Assembly: GCA_002329445.1 (NCBI GenBank)
Contig: DCTU01000365.1
Location: 7,508 to 13,098, forward strand
Length of the DNA: 5,591 nucleotides
Reading direction: 5' to 3'
From: a bacterium UBP9_UBA1432
GTDB taxonomy: Bacteria; Vulcanimicrobiota; Xenobia; Xenobiales; Xenobiaceae
Below are positions 5,023 through 5,591 of the stretch, piece by piece. Position 1 is the stretch's first letter. The number at the start of each line of letters is the position of its first letter. A model generated the notes under the pieces. The model did no database searches. It was not told the DNA's origin and saw only the letters and a list, made by a program, of their open reading frames with translations. A program made the translations under genes and the position numbers.

Positions 5023-5182
5023 GGGATGGCGGCGTCCACGTCCCCTCGGCAATCTGGATCCATCCAGGACGAAGGCGCCCCCCTTCGCGGCCCGTGGCCA
5101 GAATCTTGCCGACCCGGCTGTCGTGTTCCCCCTCCAAACAGCATCCGTGATCGGTCAAGCGATTTTTCGGGGTTTTCTCGTC

Positions 5183-5191
5183 TTATCCACA
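5183..5191 (+). promoter_or_regulatory. Exact DnaA box 9-mer
   Basis: TTATCCACA is identical to the high-affinity E. coli DnaA box. It adjoins a T-rich stretch (5162-5180). Only one copy is visible in the window, there is no cluster, and no dnaA, dnaN or other origin-linked gene is near, so a replication origin is not supported. It may be a DnaA-controlled regulatory site or chance. Confidence 0.3.
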
Positions 5192-5307
5192 AGGTCCACT
5201 TTTGCCCATTCGGGTCTGGATCGGGGTTGCCTCGGGTCGACCGGACCGGATCCCGGTGGCATCCAACCCCATGGACATTGGCCCCCGACCTGCGCATCTG
5301 CATTCGG

Positions 5308-5591
5308 TCAAGCACGGCAGAACTCCAGGTTACGTTGTCTTGAGCGATTCGGGTCCACGAACTCGTGCTTCAGCAGATACTCCAGGCGTTTCCATGTTCG
5401 GTTGCCCGTCCTGGGGTGCAGAAGTTGCGACAGCAGGGGCTGGATGAAGGCTTTGAACACAACCGCCCACCGCCTCTCGGGTGTTCCCACGAGGGATCTG
5501 TCAACCTCTTCGAGGGGTACGCCATACGTGAGAACCGAGGGGGTCGAGGCGGTTCTGGATGCAAGGAAGGCGTGCGTCGAGGAGCGGAGCG
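5308..5591 (-). CDS. C-terminal part of an unrecognised protein (partial)
   Basis: A frame open from the right edge to a TGA at 5310-5308 gives 93 residues with no start required inside the window. The last 70 or so residues look protein-like: GVPLEEVDRSLVGTPERRW, then an amphipathic stretch AVVFKAFIQPLLSQLL, then a basic segment with TWKRLEYLLKHEF and VDPNRSRQRNL. It is rich in Trp, Phe, Arg and Lys and is predicted helical and basic, which would suit a nucleic-acid-binding or transposase-like tail, but I recognise no family. Codon third positions are less GC-biased than in the neighbouring genes, hinting at acquired or decaying sequence. The first 18 or so residues from the edge look less coding-like. 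A GTG at 5490 could start a 60-residue product but has no well-placed ribosome binding site. Confidence 0.4.
   Translation of the reverse strand, partial: LRSSTHAFLASRTASTPSVLTYGVPLEEVDRSLVGTPERRWAVVFKAFIQPLLSQLLHPRTGNRTWKRLEYLLKHEFVDPNRSRQRNLEFCRA

Larger units (their letters stand above)
4936..5307. other. Non-coding region upstream of the RNase G gene
   Basis: This 372-bp stretch has short open frames on both strands, but none shows convincing protein-like composition together with a ribosome binding site. It holds an 11-bp perfect stem-loop (4997-5022), a T-rich patch (5162-5186) that is the most AT-rich spot in the window, and an exact DnaA box (5183-5191). It most likely serves as promoter and leader for the RNase G gene, but no clear -10/-35 pair is visible. 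One minus-strand frame (5158-4946) ends 10 bp before the RNase G start and cannot be wholly excluded as a tiny gene. Confidence 0.5.

Noticed and set aside
4946..5158. Possible 70-aa gene ending 10 bp before the RNase G start
   Set aside because: Its only early start is TTG without a ribosome binding site, and its second half runs through the 11-bp hairpin with Pro/Arg-rich sequence. The first half has some coding-like codon use, so I keep it as a remote possibility only.
5183..5191. Replication origin based on the DnaA box
   Set aside because: Only one box is present, without clustered boxes or origin-linked genes.
5151..5313. Direct repeat TCGGTCAAGC at 5151-5160 and 5304-5313
   Set aside because: A 10-bp match is expected many times by chance in a window of this size, and the flanks do not match.
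4968..5315. Minus-strand 115-codon frame upstream of the RNase G gene
   Set aside because: Arg/Gly/Asp/Pro-rich translation without hydrophobic periodicity; it crosses the hairpin and DnaA box and has no ribosome binding site.

Overview
The window is GC-rich bacterial chromosomal DNA with dense coding, GTG starts alongside ATG, purine-rich ribosome binding sites, a Tat translocase gene, a lipoprotein signal peptide and an Rne/Rng ribonuclease. These point to a Gram-negative-type bacterium. I cannot name the phylum from sequence alone. I see no phage genes, recognisable transposase, CRISPR array, tRNA or rRNA.

Left part (1-778). A minus-strand gene begins at about 77 and runs off the left edge. 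Its 25 visible residues look like an N-terminal TRAM domain, as in TrmA/RumA-type RNA m5U methyltransferases. A 164-bp divergent gap holds three consecutive stem-loops and a stranded strong Shine-Dalgarno sequence. It leads to a plus-strand gene for an unrecognised 70-residue helical protein, followed by tatA (78 aa) with a plausible -10 box.

Middle part (785-3261). Three minus-strand genes converge on tatA. In transcription order they are two tandem metallo-beta-lactamase-fold hydrolases that look like duplicates (start of the second overlaps end of the first by 40 bp) and a small lipoprotein with an NTF2-like look. The second hydrolase has Asn where the first has the probable third-motif zinc-ligand His. 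The tatA and lipoprotein stop codons both lie inside one hairpin at 773-790.

Right part (3262-5591). A complete RNase G-type endoribonuclease (557 aa) carries the S1, 5'-sensor, catalytic DNase I-like and CPxC zinc-link signatures plus a C-terminal TRAM-like extension. Its upstream region (4936-5307) has no convincing gene but contains an 11-bp perfect stem with a 4-nt loop, a T-rich patch and one exact DnaA box. The right edge holds the C-terminal end of an unrecognised minus-strand reading frame.

Functional theme. RNA processing and modification recur (RNase G, probable TRAM methyltransferase, and hydrolases related to the RNase Z/PhnP branch), but nothing shows these proteins act in one pathway. 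The likely transcription unit is RNase G, then the two hydrolases and the lipoprotein, with a 165-bp structured gap after RNase G that could carry a separate promoter or processing site. I do not find a clearly new multi-gene system. The best leads are the diverged hydrolase pair and the structured leaders.
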